Shown: piece after piece, positions 37,201 through 50,209 of the stretch
Numbering within the stretch: position 1 is the first letter of the stretch
How the letters are laid out: the number at the start of each line of letters is the position of its first letter
Origin: Prosopocoilus inquinatus
Lineage: Eukaryota; Arthropoda; Insecta; Coleoptera; Lucanidae
Assembly: GCA_036172665.1 (NCBI GenBank)
Contig: CM069873.1
Location: 36,260,001-36,324,000, forward strand
Reading direction: 5' to 3'
Length of the DNA: 64,000 nucleotides
Program-made: the position numbers and the translations under genes
The notes under the pieces: generated by a model
Database searches by the model: none
Seen by the model: only the letters and a program-made list of their open reading frames with translations
Told to the model about the DNA's origin: nothing

Positions 37201-38442
37201 CTGGAAATAGTTTTAAACGAAACAACACGTATTAGCGTTGTCCCTGTGATGTATCTAATCGATCCTTACTCATCTATCATGTTATTTGACGTTTGGATGG
37301 ACTCCAGTAACGCTGATGTGAGATAAAAAGTTCTCGGACGCAGCAGAAGCTGGAAATAGTTTTGAACGAAACAACACGTATTAGCGTTGTTCCTGTGATG
37401 TATCTAATCGATCCTTACTCATCTATCATGTTATTTGGCGTTTCGATGGACTCCAGTAACTCTGATGTGAGATACGAAGTTTTTGGACGCAGCAGGAGCT
37501 GGAAATAGTTTTAAACGAAACAACACGCATTAGCGTTGTTCCTGTGATGTATCTAATCGATCCTTACACATCTATCATGTTATATGACGTTTCGATGGAC
37601 TCTAGTAACTCTGATGTAAGATACGAAGTTTTTGGGCGCAGCAGGAGCTGGAAATAGTTTTAAACGAAGCAACACGTATTAGCGTTGTTCCTGTGATGTA
37701 TCTAATAGATCCTTATTTATCTACCATGTTATTTGACGTTTCGATGGACTTTAGTAACTCTGATGTGAGTAACGAAGTTTTCGGACGCAGCAGAAGCTGG
37801 AAATAGTTTTAAACGAAACAACACGCATTAGCGTTGTTCCTGTGATGTATCTAATCGATCCTTACTCATCTATCATGTTATTTGACGTTTCGATGGACTC
37901 CAGTAACTCTAATGTGAGATACGAAATTTTCGGACGCAGCAGAAGCTGGAAATAGTTTTAAACGAAACAACACGCATTAGCGTTGTTCCTGTGTTGTATC
38001 TAATCGATCCTTACTCATCTATCATGTTATTTGACGTTTCGATGGACTCTAGTAACTCTGATGTGAGATACGAAGTTTTTGGACGCAGCAGGAGCTGGAA
38101 ATAGTCTTAAACGAAACAACACGTATTAGCGTTGTTCCTGTGATGTATCTAATCGATCCTTACTCATCTATCATGTTATTTGACGTTTGGATGGACTCCA
38201 GTAACTCTGATGTGAGATACAAAGTTCTCGGACGCAGCAGAAGCTGGAAATAGTTTTGAACGAAACAACACGTATTAGCGTTGTTCCTGTGATGTATCTA
38301 ATCGATCCTTACTTATCTATCATGTTATTTGACGTTTGGATGGACTCCAGTAACTCTGATGTGAGATTCAAAATTTTCGGACGCAGCAGAAGCTGGAAAT
38401 AGTTTTAAACGAAACAACACGCGTTAGCGTCTTTCCTGTGAT
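34273..38442 (+). repeat. HOR-2 copy 2, 28 monomers (4,170 bp)
   Basis: 8 + 3 + 17 monomers. After the rare-mark monomers comes a 147-bp monomer (36657, AGTAACTGATG). The 7-monomer block 36804..37846 follows, then C with GTGTTGTATC at its end, D with GTCTTAAAC, E, and F with GAGATTCAAAA. The TTTTTTGACG mark is at 34651 and 35843, 8 monomers apart as in every HOR-2 copy. Private: AGATAGGAAG near 35386 and ACGCGTTAGC near 38419. The unit is fully recognisable again at 41570. Confidence 0.92.
36804..37846 (+). repeat. HOR-2 7-monomer block, instance 1
   Basis: Marks in order: GACTTTTCG with GGAACTAGTG; AGTTCTAAAC; GCATTAGCTGG then GTTGTCCCTG; AACGCTGATG with AGATAAAAAG; G; TACACATC with TTATATGACG; GAGTAACG. 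Each occurs at the same step in 44101..45143 and mostly in 50951..51993. It is missing from HOR-2 copy 3. Confidence 0.9.
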
Positions 38443-41400
38443 ATATCTAATGGATCCTTACTTATCTACTATGTTATTTGACGTTTCGATGGACTCCAGT
38501 AACTCTGATGTGAGAGACGAAATTTTCGAACGCAGCAGAATCTGGAAATAGTTTTAAATGAAACAACACGCATTAGCGTTGTTCCTGTGATGTATCTAAT
38601 CGATCCTTACTCATCTATCATGTTATTTGACGTTTCGATGGACTCTAGTAACTCTGATGTGAGATACGAAGTTTTTGGACGCAGCAGGAGCTGGAAATAG
38701 TTTCAAACGAAACAACACGTATTAGCGTTGTTCCTGTGATGTATCTAATCGATCCTTACTCATCTATCATGTTATTTGACGTTTGGATGGACTCCAGTAA
38801 CTCTGATGTGAGATACGAAGTTTTTTGACGCAGCAGGAGCTGGAAATAGTTTTAAACGAAACAACACGTATTAGCGTTTTTCCTGTGATGTATCTAATCG
38901 ATCCTTATTTATTTATCATGTTATTTGATGTATCGATGGACTCTAGTAACTCTGATGTGAGATACGAAGTTTTTGGGCGCAGCAGGAGCTGGAAATAGTT
39001 TTAAAGGAAGCAACACGTATTAGCGTTGTTCCTGTGATGTATCTAATAGATCCTTACTTAGCTACTATGTTATTTGACGTTTCGATGGACTCCAGTAACT
39101 CTAATGTGAGATACGAAATTTTCGGACGCAGCAGAAGCTGGAAATAGTTTTAAACGAAACAACACGCATTAGCGTTGTTCCTGTGATGTATGTAATCGAT
39201 CCTTACTCATCTATCATGTTATTTGATGTTTCGATGGACTCCAGTAACTCTAATGTGAGATACGAAATTTTCGGGCGCAGCAGAAGCTGGAAATGGTGTT
39301 AAACGAAACAACACGCATTAACGTTGTTCCTGTGATGTATCTAATCGATCCTTACTCATCTATCATGTTATTTGACGTTTCGATGGACTCCAGTAACTCT
39401 GATGTGAGATACGAAATTTTCGGACGCAGCAGAAGCTGGAAATAGTTTTAAACGAAACAACACGCATTAGCGTTGTTCCTGTGATGTGTCTAATCGATCC
39501 TTACTCATCTATCATGTTATTTGACGTTTCGATGGACTCTAGTAACTCTGATGTGAGATACGAAGTTTTTGGGCGCAGCAGGAGCTGGAAATAGTTTTAA
39601 ACGAAACAACACGTATTAGCGTTGTTCCTGTGATATATCTAATGGATCCTTACTTATCTACTATGTTATTTGACGTTTCGATGGACTCCAGTAACTCTGA
39701 TGTGAGAGACGAAATTTTCGAACGCAGCAGAATCTGGAAATAGTTTTAAATGAAACAACACGCATTAGCGTTGTTCCTGTGATGTATCTAATCGATCCTT
39801 ACTCATCTATCATGTTATTTGACGTTTCGATGGACTCTAGTAACTCTGATGTGAGATACGAAGTTTTTGGACGCAGCAGGAGCTGGAAATAGTTTTAAAC
39901 GAAACAACACGTATTAGCGTTGTTCCTGTGATGTATCTAATCGATCCTTACTCATCTATCATGTTATTTGACGTTTGGATGGACTCCAGTAACTCTGATG
40001 TGAGATACGAAGTTTTTTGACGCAGCAGGAGCTGGAAATAGTTTTAAACGAAACAACACGTATTAGCGTTTTTCCTGTGATGTATCTAATCGATCCTTAC
40101 TCATCTAGCATGTTATTTGACGTTTCGATGGACTCCAGTAACTCTATTGTGAGATACGAAATTTTCGGACGCAGCAGATGCTGGAAATAGTTTTAAACGA
40201 AACAACACGCATTAGCATTGTTCCTGTGACGTATCTAATCGATCCTTACTCATCTATCATGTTATTTGGCGTTTCGATGGACTCCAGTAACTTTGATGTG
40301 AGATACGAAGTTCTCGGACGCAGCTGAAGCTGGAAATAGTTTTAAATGAAACAACACGTATTAGCGTTGTTCCTGTGATGTATCTAATCGATTCTTACTC
40401 ATCTATCATGTTATTTGACGATTGGATGGACTCCAGTAACTCTGATGTGAGATACAAAGTATTCGGACGCAGCAGAAGCTCGAGATAGTTTTAAACGATA
40501 CAACACGCATTAGCGTTGTTCCTGTGATGTATCTAATCGATCCTTACTCATCTATCATTATATTTGGCGTTTCGATGGACTCCAGAAACTTTGATGTGAA
40601 ATACGAAGTTCTCGGACGCAGCTGAAGCTGGAAATAGTTTTAAATGAAACAACACGTACTAGCGTTGTTCCTGTGATATATCTAATGGATCCTTACTCAT
40701 CTATCATGTTATTTGACGTTTCGATGGACTCTAGTAACACTGATGTGAGGTACAAAGTTCTCGGACGCAGCAGAAGCTGGAAATAGTTTTAAACGAAACA
40801 ACACGCATTAGTGTTGTTCCTGTGATGTATCTAATCGATCCTTACTCATCTATCATGTTATTTGACGTTTGGATGGACTCCAGTAACTGATGTGAGATAC
40901 AAAGTTCTCGGACGCAGCAGAAGCTGGAAATAGTTTTGAACGAAACAACACGTATTAGCGTTGTTCCTGTGATGTATCTAATAGATCCTTACTTAGCTAC
41001 TATGTTATTTGACTTTTCGATGGACTCCAGTAACTCTAATGTGAGATACGAAATTTTCGGACGCAGCAGAAGCTGGAAATAGTTTTAAACGAAACAACAC
41101 GCATTAGCGTTGTTCCTGTGTTGTATCTAATCGATCCTTACTCATCTATCATGTTATTTGACGTTTCGATGGACTCTAGTAACTCTGATGTGAGATACGA
41201 AGTTTTTGGACGCAGCAGGAGCTGGAAATAGTCTTAAACGAAACAACACGTATTAGCGTTGTTCCTGTGATGTATCTAATCGATCCTTACTCATCTATCA
41301 TGTTATTTGACGTTTGGATGGACTCCAGTAACTCTGATGTGAGATACAAAGTTCTCGGACGCAGCAGAAGCTGGAAATAGTTTTGAACGAAACAACACGT

Positions 41401-41569
41401 ATTAGCGTTGTTCCTGTGATGTATCTAATCGATCCTTACTTATCTATCATGTTATTTGACGTTTGGATGGACTCCAGTAACTCTGATGTGAGATTCAAAA
41501 TTTTCGGACGCAGCAGAAGCTGGAAATAGTTTTAAACGAAACAACACGCATTAGCGTCTTTCCTGTGAT
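38443..41569 (+). repeat. HOR-2 copy 3, 21 monomers (3,127 bp), internally deleted
   Basis: Follows copy 2 through the 8 + 3 set, five rare-mark monomers and the CT-deleted 147-bp monomer (40827..40973). The next monomer, 40974..41122, starts as the GACTTTTCG monomer of copy 2 (36804) but ends as the monomer at 37847 (ACGCAGCAGAAGC, TTTTAAACG, GTGTTGTATC). It then continues with D, E and F. Exactly seven monomers (1,043 bp) are thus missing. The crossover lies in the shared CTCTAATG to AATTTTCGG stretch. Private: CTCTGATG in a C monomer near 39397. Confidence 0.92.
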
Positions 41570-44500
41570 ATATCTAATGGATCCTTACTTATCTACTATG
41601 TTATTTGACGTTTCGATGGACTCCAGTAACTCTGATGTGAGAGACGAAATTTTCGAACGCAGCAGAATCTGGAAATAGTTTTAAATGAAACAACACGCAT
41701 TAGCGTTGTTCCTGTGATGTATCTAATCGATCCTTACTCATCTATCATGTTATTTGACGTTTCGATGGACTCTAGTAACTCTGATGTGAGATACGAAGTT
41801 TTTGGACGCAGCAGGAGCTGGAAATAGTTTCAAACGAAACAACACGTATTAGCGTTGTTCCTGTGATGTATCTAATCGATCCTTACTCATCTATCATGTT
41901 ATTTGACGTTTGGATGGACTCCAGTAACTCTGATGTGAGATACGAAGTTTTTTGACGCAGCAGGAGCTGGAAATAGTTTTAAACGAAACAACACGTATTA
42001 GCGTTTTTCCTGTGATGTATCTAATCGATCCTTATTTATTTATCATGTTATTTGATGTATCGATGGACTCTAGTAACTCTGATGTGAGATACGAAGTTTT
42101 TGGGCGCAGCAGGAGCTGGAAATAGTTTTAAAGGAAGCAACACGTATTAGCGTTGTTCCTGTGATGTATCTAATAGATCCTTACTTAGCTACTATGTTAT
42201 TTGACGTTTCGATGGACTCCAGTAACTCTAATGTGAGATACGAAATTTTCGGACGCAGCAGAAGCTGGAAATAGTTTTAAACGAAACAACACGCATTAGC
42301 GTTGTTCCTGTGATGTATGTAATCGATCCTTACTCATCTATCATGTTATTTGATGTTTCGATGGACTCCAGTAACTCTAATGTGAGATACGAAATTTTCG
42401 GGCGCAGCAGAAGCTGGAAATGGTGTTAAACGAAACAACACGCATTAACGTTGTTCCTGTGATGTATCTAATCGATCCTTACTCATCTATCATGTTATTT
42501 GACGTTTCGATGGACTCCAGTAACTCTAATGTGAGATACGAAATTTTCGGACGCAGCAGAAGCTGGAAATAGTTTTAAACGAAACAACACGCATTAGCGT
42601 TGTTCCTGTGATGTGTCTAATCGATCCTTACTCATCTATCATGTTATTTGACGTTTCGATGGACTCTAGTAACTCTGATGTGAGATACGAAGTTTTTGGG
42701 CGCAGCAGGAGCTGGAAATAGTTTTAAACGAAACAACACGTATTAGCGTTGTTCCTGTGATATATCTAATGGATCCTTACTTATCTACTATGTTATTTGA
42801 CGTTTCGATGGACTCCAGTAACTCTGATGTGAGAGACGAAATTTTCGAACGCAGCAGAATCTGGAAATAGTTTTAAATGAAACAACACGCATTAGCGTTG
42901 TTCCTGTGATGTATCTAATCGATCCTTACTCATCTATCATGTTATTTGACGTTTCGATGGACTCTAGTAACTCTGATGTGAGATACGAAGTTTTTGGACG
43001 CAGCAGGAGCTGGAAATAGTTTTAAACGAAACAACACGTATTAGCGTTGTTCCTGTGATGTATCTAATCGATCCTTACTCATCTATCATGTTATTTGACG
43101 TTTGGATGGACTCCAGTAACTCTGATGTGAGATACGAAGTTTTTTGACGCAGCAGGAGCTGGAAATAGTTTTAAACGAAACAACACGTATTAGCGTTTTT
43201 CCTGTGATGTATCTAATCGATCCTTACTCATCTAGCATGTTATTTGACGTTTCGATGGACTCCAGTAACTCTATTGTGAGATACGAAATTTTCGGACGCA
43301 GCAGATGCTGGAAATAGTTTTAAACGAAACAACACGCATTAGCATTGTTCCTGTGACGTATCTAATCGATCCTTACTCATCTATCATGTTATTTGGCGTT
43401 TCGATGGACTCCAGTAACTTTGATGTGAGATACGAAGTTCTCGGACGCAGCTGAAGCTGGAAATAGTTTTAAATGAAACAACACGTATTAGCGTTGTTCC
43501 TGTGATGTATCTAATCGATTCTTACTCATCTATCATGTTATTTGACGATTGGATGGACTCCAGTAACTCTGATGTGAGATACAAAGTATTCGGACGCAGC
43601 AGAAGCTCGAGATAGTTTTAAACGATACAACACGCATTAGCGTTGTTCCTGTGATGTATCTAATCGATCCTTACTCATCTATCATTATATTTGGCGTTTC
43701 GATGGACTCCAGAAACTTTGATGTGAAATACGAAGTTCTCGGACGCAGCTGAAGCTGGAAATAGTTTTAAATGAAACAACACGTACTAGCGTTGTTCCTG
43801 TGATATATCTAATGGATCCTTACTCATCTATCATGTTATTTGACGTTTCGATGGACTCTAGTAACACTGATGTGAGGTACAAAGTTCTCGGACGCAGCAG
43901 AAGCTGGAAATAGTTTTAAACGAAACAACACGCATTAGTGTTGTTCCTGTGATGTATCTAATCGATCCTTACTCATCTATCATGTTATTTGACGTTTGGA
44001 TGGACTCCAGTAACTGATGTGAGATACAAAGTTCTCGGACGCAGCAGAAGCTGGAAATAGTTTTGAACGAAACAACACGTATTAGCGTTGTTCCTGTGAT
44101 GTATCTAATAGATCCTTACTTAGCTACTATGTTATTTGACTTTTCGATGGACTCCAGTAACTCTAATGTGAGATACGAAATTTTCGGGCGCAGCAGAAGC
44201 TGGAACTAGTGTTAAACGAAACAACACGCATTAGCGTTGTTCCTGTGATGTATCTAATCGATCCTTACTCATCTATCATGTTATTTGACGTTTCGATGGA
44301 CTCCAGTAACTCTAATGTGAGATACGAAATTTTCGGACGCAGCAGAAGCTGGAAATAGTTCTAAACGAAACAACACGCATTAGCGTTGTTCCTGTGATGT
44401 ATCTAATCGATCCTTACTCATCTATCATGTTATTTGACGTTTCGATGGACTCTAGTAACTCTGATGTGAGATACGAAGTTTTTGGACGCAGCATTAGCTG

Positions 44501-45739
44501 GAAATAGTTTTAAACGAAACAACACGTATTAGCGTTGTCCCTGTGATGTATCTAATCGATCCTTACTCATCTATCATGTTATTTGACGTTTGGATGGACT
44601 CCAGTAACGCTGATGTGAGATAAAAAGTTCTCGGACGCAGCAGAAGCTGGAAATAGTTTTGAACGAAACAACACGTATTAGCGTTGTTCCTGTGATGTAT
44701 CTAATCGATCCTTACTCATCTATCATGTTATTTGGCGTTTCGATGGACTCCAGTAACTCTGATGTGAGATACGAAGTTTTTGGACGCAGCAGGAGCTGGA
44801 AATAGTTTTAAACGAAACAACACGCATTAGCGTTGTTCCTGTGATGTATCTAATCGATCCTTACACATCTATCATGTTATATGACGTTTCGATGGACTCT
44901 AGTAACTCTGATGTAAGATACGAAGTTTTTGGGCGCAGCAGGAGCTGGAAATAGTTTTAAACGAAGCAACACGTATTAGCGTTGTTCCTGTGATGTATCT
45001 AATAGATCCTTATTTATCTACCATGTTATTTGACGTTTCGATGGACTTTAGTAACTCTGATGTGAGTAACGAAGTTTTCGGACGCAGCAGAAGCTGGAAA
45101 TAGTTTTAAACGAAACAACACGCATTAGCGTTGTTCCTGTGATGTATCTAATCGATCCTTACTCATCTATCATGTTATTTGACGTTTCGATGGACTCCAG
45201 TAACTCTAATGTGAGATACGAAATTTTCGGACGCAGCAGAAGCTGGAAATAGTTTTAAACGAAACAACACGCATTAGCGTTGTTCCTGTGTTGTATCTAA
45301 TCGATCCTTACTCATCTATCATGTTATTTGACGTTTCGATGGACTCTAGTAACTCTGATGTGAGATGCGAAGTTTTTGGACGCAGCAGCAGCTGGAAATA
45401 GTCTTAAACGAAACAACACGTATTAGCGTTGTTCCTGTGATGTATCTAATCGATCCTTACTCATCTATCATGTTATTTGACGTTTGGATGGACTCCAGTA
45501 ACTCTGATGTGAGATACAAAGTTCTCGGACGCAGCAGAAGCTGGAAATAGTTTTGAACGAAACAACACGTATTAGCGTTGTTCCTGTGATGTATCTAATC
45601 GATCCTTACTTATCTATCATGTTATTTGACGTTTGGATGGACTCCAGTAACTCTGATGTGAGATTCAAAATTTTCGGACGCAGCAGAAGCTGGAAATAGT
45701 TTTAAACGAAGCAACACGTATTAGCGTTGTTCCTGTGAT
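41570..45739 (+). repeat. HOR-2 copy 4, 28 monomers (4,170 bp)
   Basis: Same length and order as copy 2, including the 147-bp monomer at 43954 and the 7-monomer block at 44101. Differences from copy 2: GTATCTAATC instead of GTGTCTAATC at 44399, AGATGCGAAG and CAGCAGCAGC near 45365..45390, and a different 3' end of the last F monomer (GAAGCAACACGTA), where the next region begins. The AGATGCG change creates a chance ATG. Confidence 0.91.
44101..45143 (+). repeat. HOR-2 7-monomer block, instance 2
   Basis: Carries the same seven marks as 36804..37846 (GACTTTTCG, TTCTAAAC, GCATTAGC, GTCCCTG, AACGCTGATG with AGATAAAAAG, TTATATGACG, GAGTAACG), 7,297 bp downstream. It is preceded, like the other instances, by a CT-deleted 147-bp monomer. 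Confidence 0.9.
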
Positions 45740-48719
45740 GTATCTAATAGATCCTTACTTAGCTACTATGTTATTTGACGTTTCGATGGACTCCAGTAAC
45801 TCTAATGTGAGATACGAAATTTTCGGGCGCAGCAGAAGCTGGAACTAGTGTTAAACGAAACAACACGCATTAGCGTTGTTCCTGTGATGTATCTAATCGA
45901 TCCTTACTCATCTATCATGTTATTTGACGTTTCGATGGACTCCAGTAACTCTAATGTGAGATACGAAATTTTCGGACGCAGCAGAAGCTGGAAATAGTTT
46001 TAAATGAAACAACACGTACTAGCGTTGTTCCTGTGATGTATCTAATGGATCCTTACTCATCTATCATGTTATTTGACGTTTCGATGGACTCTAGTAACAC
46101 TGATGTGAGGTACAAAGTTCTCGGACGCAGCAGAAGCTGGAAATAGTTTTAAACGAAACAACACGCATTAGTGTTGTTCCTGTGATGTATCTAATCGATT
46201 CTTACTCATCTATCATGTTATTTGACGTTTGGATGGACTCCAGTAACTCTGATGTGAGATACAAAGTATTCGGACGCAGCAGAAGCTCGAGATAGTTTTA
46301 AACGATACAACACGCATTAGCGTTGTTCCTGTGATGTATCTAATCGATCCTTACTCATCTATCATGTTATTTGACGTTTCGATGGACTCCAGTAACTCTA
46401 ATGTGAGATACGAAATTTTCGGACGCAGCAGAAGCTGGAAATAGTTTTAAACGAAACAACACGCATTAGCGTTGTTACTGTGATGTATCTAATCGATCCT
46501 TACTCATCTATCATGTTATTTGACGTTTGGATGGACTCTAGTAACTCTGATGTGAGATACGAAGTTTTTGGACGCAGCAGGAGCTGGAAATAGTTTTAAA
46601 CGAAACAACACGCATTAGCGTTTTTCCTGTGATGTATCTAATCGATCCTTATTTATCTATCATGTTATATGACGTTTCGATGGACTCTAGTAACTCTGAT
46701 GTAAGATACGAAGTTCTTGGGCGCAGCAGGAGCTGGAAATAGTTTTAAACGAAACAACACGTATTAGCGTTGTTCCTGTGATGTATCTAATCGATCCTTA
46801 TTTATCTACCATGTTATTTGACGTTTCGATGGACTTTAGTATCTCTGATGTGAGTAACGAAGTTTTCGGACGCAGCAGAAGCTGGAAATAGTTTTAAACG
46901 AAACAACACGCATTAGCGTTGTTCCTGTGATGTATCTAATCGATCCTTACTCATCTATCATGTTATTTGGCGTTTCGATGGACTCCAGTAACTTTGATGT
47001 GAGATACGAAGTTCTCGGACGCAGCTGAAGCTGGAAATAGTTTTAAATGAAACAACACGTATTAGCGTTGTTCCTGTGATGTATCTAATCGATTCTTACT
47101 CATCTATCATGTTATTTGACGTTTGGATGGACTCCAGTAACTCTGATGTGAGATACAAAGTATTCGGACGCAGCAGAAGCTCGAGATAGTTTTAAACGAT
47201 ACAACACGCATTAGCGTTGTTCCTGTGATGTATCTAATCGATCCTTACTCATCTATCATGTTATTTGACGTTTCGATGGACTCTAGTAACTCTGATGTGA
47301 GATACGAAGTTTTTGGACGCAGCAGGAGCTGGAAATAGTTTTAAGCGAAACAACACGTATTAGCGTTGTTCCTGTGATGTATCTAATCGATCCTTATTTA
47401 TCTACCATGTTATTTGACGTTTCGATGGACTTTAGTAACTCTGATGTGAGTAACGAAGTTTTCGGACGCAGCAGAAGCTGGAAATAGTTTTAAACGAAAC
47501 AACACGCATTAGCGTTGTTCCTGTGATGTATCTAATCGATCCTTACTCATCTATCATGTTATTTGACGTTTCGATGGACTCTAGTAACTCTGATGTGAGA
47601 TACGAAGTTTTTGGACGCAGCATTAGCTGGAAATAGTTTTAAACGAAACAACACGTATTAGCGTTGTCCCTGTGATGTATCTAATCGATCCTTACTCATC
47701 TATCATGTTATTTGACGTTTGGATGGACTCCAGTAACGCTGATGTGAGATACAAGGTTCTCGGACGCAGCAGAAGCTGGAAATAGTTTTGAAAGAAACAA
47801 CACGTATTAGCGTTGTTCCTGTGATGTATCTAATCGATCCTTACTCATCTATCATGTTATTTGGCGTTTCGATGGACTCCAGTAACTCTGATGTGAGATA
47901 CGAAGTTTTTGGACGCAGCAGGAGCTGGAAATAGTTTTAAACGAAACAACACGCATTAGCGTTGTTCCTGTGATGTATCTAATCGATCCTTACACATCTA
48001 TCATGTTATATGACGTTTCGATGGACTCTAGTAACTCTGATGTAAGATACGAAGTTTTTGGGCGCAGCAGGAGCTGGAAATAGTTTTAAACGAAGCAACA
48101 CGTATTAGCGTTGTTCCTGTGATGTATCTAATAGATCCTTATTTATCTACCATGTTATTTGACGTTTCGATGGACTTTAGTAACTCTGATGTGAGTAACG
48201 AAGTTTTCGGACGCAGCAGAAGCTGGAAATAGTTTTAAACGAAACAACACGCATTAGCGTTGTTCCTGTGATGTATCTAATCGATCCTTACACATCTATC
48301 ATGTTATATGACGTTTCGATGGACTCTAGTAACTCTGATGTAAGATACGAAGTTTTTGGGCGCAGCAGGAGCTGGAAATAGTTTTAAACGAAGCAACACG
48401 TATTAGCGTTGTTCCTGTGATGTATCTAATCGATCCTTACTCATCTATCATGTTATTTGACGTTTGGATGGACTCCAGTAACTCTGATGTGAGATACAAA
48501 GTTCTCGGACGCAGCAGAAGCTGGAAATAGTTTTGAACGAAACAACACGTATTAGCGTTGTTCCTGTGATGTATCTAATCGATCCTTACTTATCTATCAT
48601 GTTATTTGACGTTTGGATGGACTCCAGTAACTCTGATGTGAGATTCAAAATTTTCGGACGCAGCAGAAGCTGGAAATAGTTTTAAACGAAGCAACACGTA
48701 TTAGCGTTGTTCCTGTGAT
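45740..48719 (+). repeat. 20-monomer mosaic unit, copy 1 (2,980 bp)
   Basis: M with GGAACTAGTG; C ending ACGTACTAGC; GGATCC/CTAACACTG monomer; CTCGAGATAG monomer; C; H; I with TTATATGACG; J with GAGTAACG; AGCTGAAGC monomer; second CTCGAGATAG monomer; D; J; D with GCATTAGC; E with AACGCTG; G; I; J; I; E; F with GATTCAAAA. These are HOR-2 monomers in a new order. The M-C-GGATCC run starts again at 48720. Confidence 0.85.
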
Positions 48720-50209
48720 GTATCTAATAGATCCTTACTTAGCTACTATGTTATTTGACGTTTCGATGGACTCCAGTAACTCTAATGTGAGATACGAAAT
48801 TTTCGGGCGCAGCAGAAGCTGGAACTAGTGTTAAACGAAACAACACGCATTAGCGTTGTTCCTGTGATGTATCTAATCGATCCTTACTCATCTATCATGT
48901 TATTTGACGTTTCGATGGACTCCAGTAACTCTAATGTGAGATACGAAATTTTCGGACGCAGCAGAAGCTGGAAATAGTTTTAAATGAAACAACACGTACT
49001 AGCGTTGTTCCTGTGATGTATCTAATGGATCCTTACTCATCTATCATGTTATTTGACGTTTCGATGGACTCTAGTAACACTGATGTGAGGTACAAAGTTC
49101 TCGGACGCAGCAGAAGCTGGAAATAGTTTTAAACGAAACAACACGCATTAGTGTTGTTCCTGTGATGTATCTAATCGATTCTTACTCATCTATCATGTTA
49201 TTTGACGTTTGGATGGACTCCAGTAACTCTGATGTGAGATACAAAGTATTCGGACGCAGCAGAAGCTCGAGATAGTTTTAAACGATACAACACGCATTAG
49301 CGTTGTTCCTGTGATGTATCTAATCGATCCTTACTCATCTATCATGTTATTTGACGTTTCGATGGACTCCAGTAACTCTAATGTGAGATACGAAATTTTC
49401 GGACGCAGCAGAAGCTGGAAATAGTTTTAAACGAAACAACACGCATTAGCGTTGTTCCTGTGATGTATCTAATCGATCCTTACTCATCTATCATGTTATT
49501 TGACGTTTGGATGGACTCTAGTAACTCTGATGTGAGATACGAAGTTTTTGGACGCAGCAGGAGCTGGAAATAGTTTTAAACGAAACAACACGCATTAGCG
49601 TTTTTCCTGTGATGTATCTAATCGATCCTTATTTATCTATCATGTTATATGACGTTTCGATGGACTCTAGTAACTCTGATGTAAGATACGAAGTTCTTGG
49701 GCGCAGCAGGAGCTGGAAATAGTTTTAAACGAAGCAACACGTATTAGCGTTGTTCCTGTGACGTATCTAATCGATCCTTACTCATCTATCATGTTATTTG
49801 GCGTTTCGATGGACTCCAGTAACTTTGATGTGAGATACGAAGTTCTCGGACGCAGCTGAAGCTGGAAATAGTTTTAAATGAAACAACACGTATTAGCGTT
49901 GTTCCTGTGATGTATCTAATCGATTCTTACTCATCTATCATGTTATTTGACGTTTGGATGGACTCCAGTAACTCTGATGTGAGATACAAAGTATTCGGAC
50001 GCAGCAGAAGCTCGAGATAGTTTTAAACGATACAACACGCATTAGCGTTGTTCCTGTGATGTATCTAATCGATCCTTACTCATCTATCATGTTATTTGAC
50101 GTTTCGATGGACTCTAGTAACTCTGATGTGAGATACGAAGTTTTTAGACGCAGCAGGAGCTGGAAATAGTTTTAAGCGAAACAACACGTATTAGCGTTGT
50201 TCCTGTGAT
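48720..50209 (+). repeat. Mosaic unit, partial copy 2 (10 monomers)
   Basis: Repeats the start of 45740..48719 at 2,980 bp offset through the I monomer (49614). It then skips the J monomer with GAGTAACG and continues with the AGCTGAAGC and CTCGAGATAG monomers and D at an offset of 2,831 bp. One 149-bp monomer is thus missing or was inserted in copy 1. Homology ends after the D monomer at 50061, which has a private TTTTTAGACG. Confidence 0.85.

Noticed and set aside
45365..45550. 62-codon open frame (61 residues) starting with ATG
   Set aside because: It lies in ordinary D and E satellite monomers. The ATG comes from one private change (AGATGCG for AGATACG), and the frame ends at the TAG of GGAAATAG found in nearly every monomer. 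No family resemblance is visible, and the equivalent monomers in the other HOR-2 copies lack the start.
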